From Smittium mucronatum (lineage: Eukaryota; Kickxellomycota; Harpellomycetes; Harpellales; Legeriomycetaceae): 10,268 nucleotides of DNA. Location: NCBI GenBank assembly GCA_001953115.1, contig LSSL01000136.1, positions 1-10,268 on the forward strand. The letters run 5' to 3'. Below, one piece after another: positions 9,031 to 10,268 of the stretch (its first letter is position 1; each line of letters opens with the position of its first letter). The notes beneath the pieces are model-generated. The model was not told the origin of the DNA. It searched no databases and was given only the letters and a program-made list of their open reading frames with translations. Both the position numbers and the translations under genes were made by a program.

Positions 9031-9408
9031 ATGTCTTATAAAACAATCTTGTATTTTATTGAGAATTTTATAGAGCTAGTTTCACAAAATGTGTTAATTA
9101 ATACCAAATTTGTAAGACAAGCATTTTATCACCAGGAGGATTTACGTCTTTTTTGTAGTCTGAAAACCTTAACACGTTTTAAGAATTACTTTATCATTTT
9201 AGTACAGTTAGCTAGGTTGGTTAATTTCACCGTTCTTTTAAAATATATTATATATTATATTATATATTATATTATTCGGTTTTTTTTTACCGGTCTTTGT
9301 TTAAATTGGTTTTTAGTGTTTGGTTATAATATATTAGTGGGTTGTGATCATTACCAGCTAGTCCGATTTTTAGTGGTTATATTTATATATTTTTCTTTGG
9401 TTAACTGA
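9031..9408 (+). other. T-rich open reading frame of uncertain status
   Basis: The frame is open from about 8986 to a TGA at 9406-9408. The first ATG is at 9031, giving about 125 residues. The product would be very hydrophobic, rich in Leu, Phe, Ile, Tyr and Val, with membrane-like stretches and a YIIY-type repeat that comes from a 12-bp DNA repeat. No family or motif is recognised. Over 9001-9408 I count T 195, A 111, G 62, C 40, so this strand has both T and G excess. Stop codons are rarer on a T-rich, A-poor strand, which can explain the length by chance. A fragment of inserted mitochondrial DNA would show similar skew but no mitochondrial gene is recognised. I rate a real gene as unlikely. 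Confidence 0.2.
9244..9276. repeat. 12-bp tandem repeat, TATATTATATAT, about 2.75 copies
   Basis: Units lie at 9244-9255 and 9256-9267, with a partial unit to 9276. The period is a multiple of three, so within the open frame it yields a four-residue repeat. It is a simple AT repeat. Confidence 0.8.
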
Positions 9409-9414
9409 TTATTT

Positions 9415-9522
9415 TTGACTAAAATGATTTAAATTCGACTAAGTTATTATCAAATCGACTAAAGAGAATAGAATATTTTTAAAGTCAAATCGAATAAATT
9501 TCCAAATCAAAATCGACTAAAA
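9415..9522 (+). repeat. Cluster of TCGACTAA-type direct repeats
   Basis: TCGACTAA occurs at 9435-9442, 9455-9462 and 9513-9520. One-mismatch forms lie at 9415-9422 (TTGACTAA) and 9490-9497 (TCGAATAA). Starts 9415, 9435 and 9455 are exactly 20 bp apart; the later ones are 35 and 23 bp further. All lie on the same strand in about 105 bp. Repeats of a short word near an end are typical of transposase-binding subterminal regions, for example in hAT elements, but no terminal inverted repeat or transposase is seen here. Confidence 0.6.
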
Positions 9523-9950
9523 TTACCCGTTAAAAAAGCATTGTCATATAATTGGCAAAAATAAAAATAAAAATTAATTTATTTTAAAATTGGTAAATTA
9601 CATATAAAATTTGACCAACTTTTGCAAACTATTTGACATTGGTATATTCAATAGAATATTAATCAAACATAATTCTGTAAAAAAAAATTGAAAAGTAAAA
9701 TTTTGCTATTAAGTGTTAAAAATCGTTATGAATCTATTTAGTTCAAAGAAAATGTTGGGATATATATGACAAGTGGGATGAACCAAGTTTTCTAACTTTA
9801 AAAAAAAAAACGACTGAAACACTTCTGATACTATGAATTAAGTCAAAATAAAACATTATTTAGGAAATTATTTGTATTTATATTAAAGTGCTACAATTTT
9901 ATTCAAATAATAATTATAACTAAAAAAATATGACATTAACCTATTCATCA
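9523..9950. other. AT-rich DNA, no gene recognised
   Basis: The sequence is A- and T-rich with a run of ten A before CGACTG near 9800-9815. I see no open frame, RNA gene or repeat structure beyond simple runs. Confidence 0.6.
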
Positions 9951-10140
9951 AGTTTCAGTGTGCTTAGTGTTATGATTTGTTTCTAATACTATGTTTTATA
10001 TGTATTATACTGTATATAATTTAGATTTTTATCTATGTACACTGTGTTTAAATTATATTTTATGTTAATTAAACTGTATGTAATAATATTTTTTATGTTT
10101 TATATGTTTTAATTATTACTCTGTTTCTAATATTGTTATT
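9951..10140. repeat. Degenerate TATG/CTGTAT-rich zone next to the 7-bp array
   Basis: TATGTTTTATATGT occurs exactly at 9990-10003 and 10094-10107, and TGTTTCTAATA at 9978-9988 and 10122-10132. Words such as CTGTATATAA and CTGTATGTAA also recur. The zone shares the T-rich, C-poor strand bias of the adjoining array and is probably an older, decayed part of the same repeat field. Confidence 0.55.
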
Positions 10141-10268
10141 TTGTATGTTGTATGTTGTATGTTGTATGTTGTATGTTGTATGTTTTATGTTGTATGTTGT
10201 ATGTTGTATGTTGTATGTTGTATGTTGTATGTTGTATGTTGTATGTTGTATGTTGTATGTTGTATGTT
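10141..10268. repeat. 7-bp tandem array, (TTGTATG)18, running off the window end
   Basis: The array has 18 units of TTGTATG plus two bases. All are identical except the seventh (10183-10189), which reads TTTTATG. It continues to the last base of the window, so its full length is unknown. The high identity implies recent expansion. The unit is not a known telomere repeat, and there are no spacers as in a CRISPR array. Confidence 0.95.

Noticed and set aside
10141..10268. Possible telomere or CRISPR array.
   Set aside because: TTGTATG is not a known telomere unit and is poor in G runs; units are back to back with no spacers.

Overview
This window reads as nuclear DNA of an AT-rich eukaryote. 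Base composition is roughly a quarter G+C or less, with many A and T runs of 7-13 bases. It holds two eukaryotic-type tRNA genes with no encoded CCA, and the tRNA-His gene lacks a 5' G(-1). No protein gene can be recognised. The long gene-poor stretches suggest a large, sparsely coding genome such as an invertebrate or an AT-rich fungus; the sequence does not allow a finer call.

Layout: positions 1-335 form a distinct block of about 46% G+C with short direct repeats and a perfect 10-bp hairpin. It is probably the edge of a mobile element or other transferred or older unit, and it ends abruptly in AT-rich DNA. Positions 336-7088 hold no gene I can support, only homopolymer-rich and low-complexity DNA. 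Within it are a cluster of A/T/C runs at 2431-2640 and a 14-bp G/C-rich inverted repeat pair at 6005-6018 and 6424-6437.

Positions 7124-7291 are the functional core. A tRNA-Pro(AGG) gene and a tRNA-His(GTG) gene lie in the same direction, 6 bp apart, with no T run between them and a TTTT just after the second. This suggests a two-gene Pol III transcript. About 365 bp downstream is a decayed tRNA-like element (7636-7713) with an A box identical to that of the tRNA-Pro gene, a broken T arm and its own TTTTT.

The last kilobase or so is T-rich on the + strand. It holds an ATG-started open frame (9031-9408) of unknown meaning, a run of TCGACTAA-type repeats partly spaced 20 bp apart (9415-9520), a degenerate TATG-rich zone, and a 7-bp tandem array (TTGTATG, 18 units) that runs off the window end.

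I see no convincing new multi-gene system. The points most worth checking are the apparent dicistronic tRNA pair with a TTTT inside its first gene, the tRNA-like element, the GC-rich block with its hairpin, and the phased TCGACTAA repeats.
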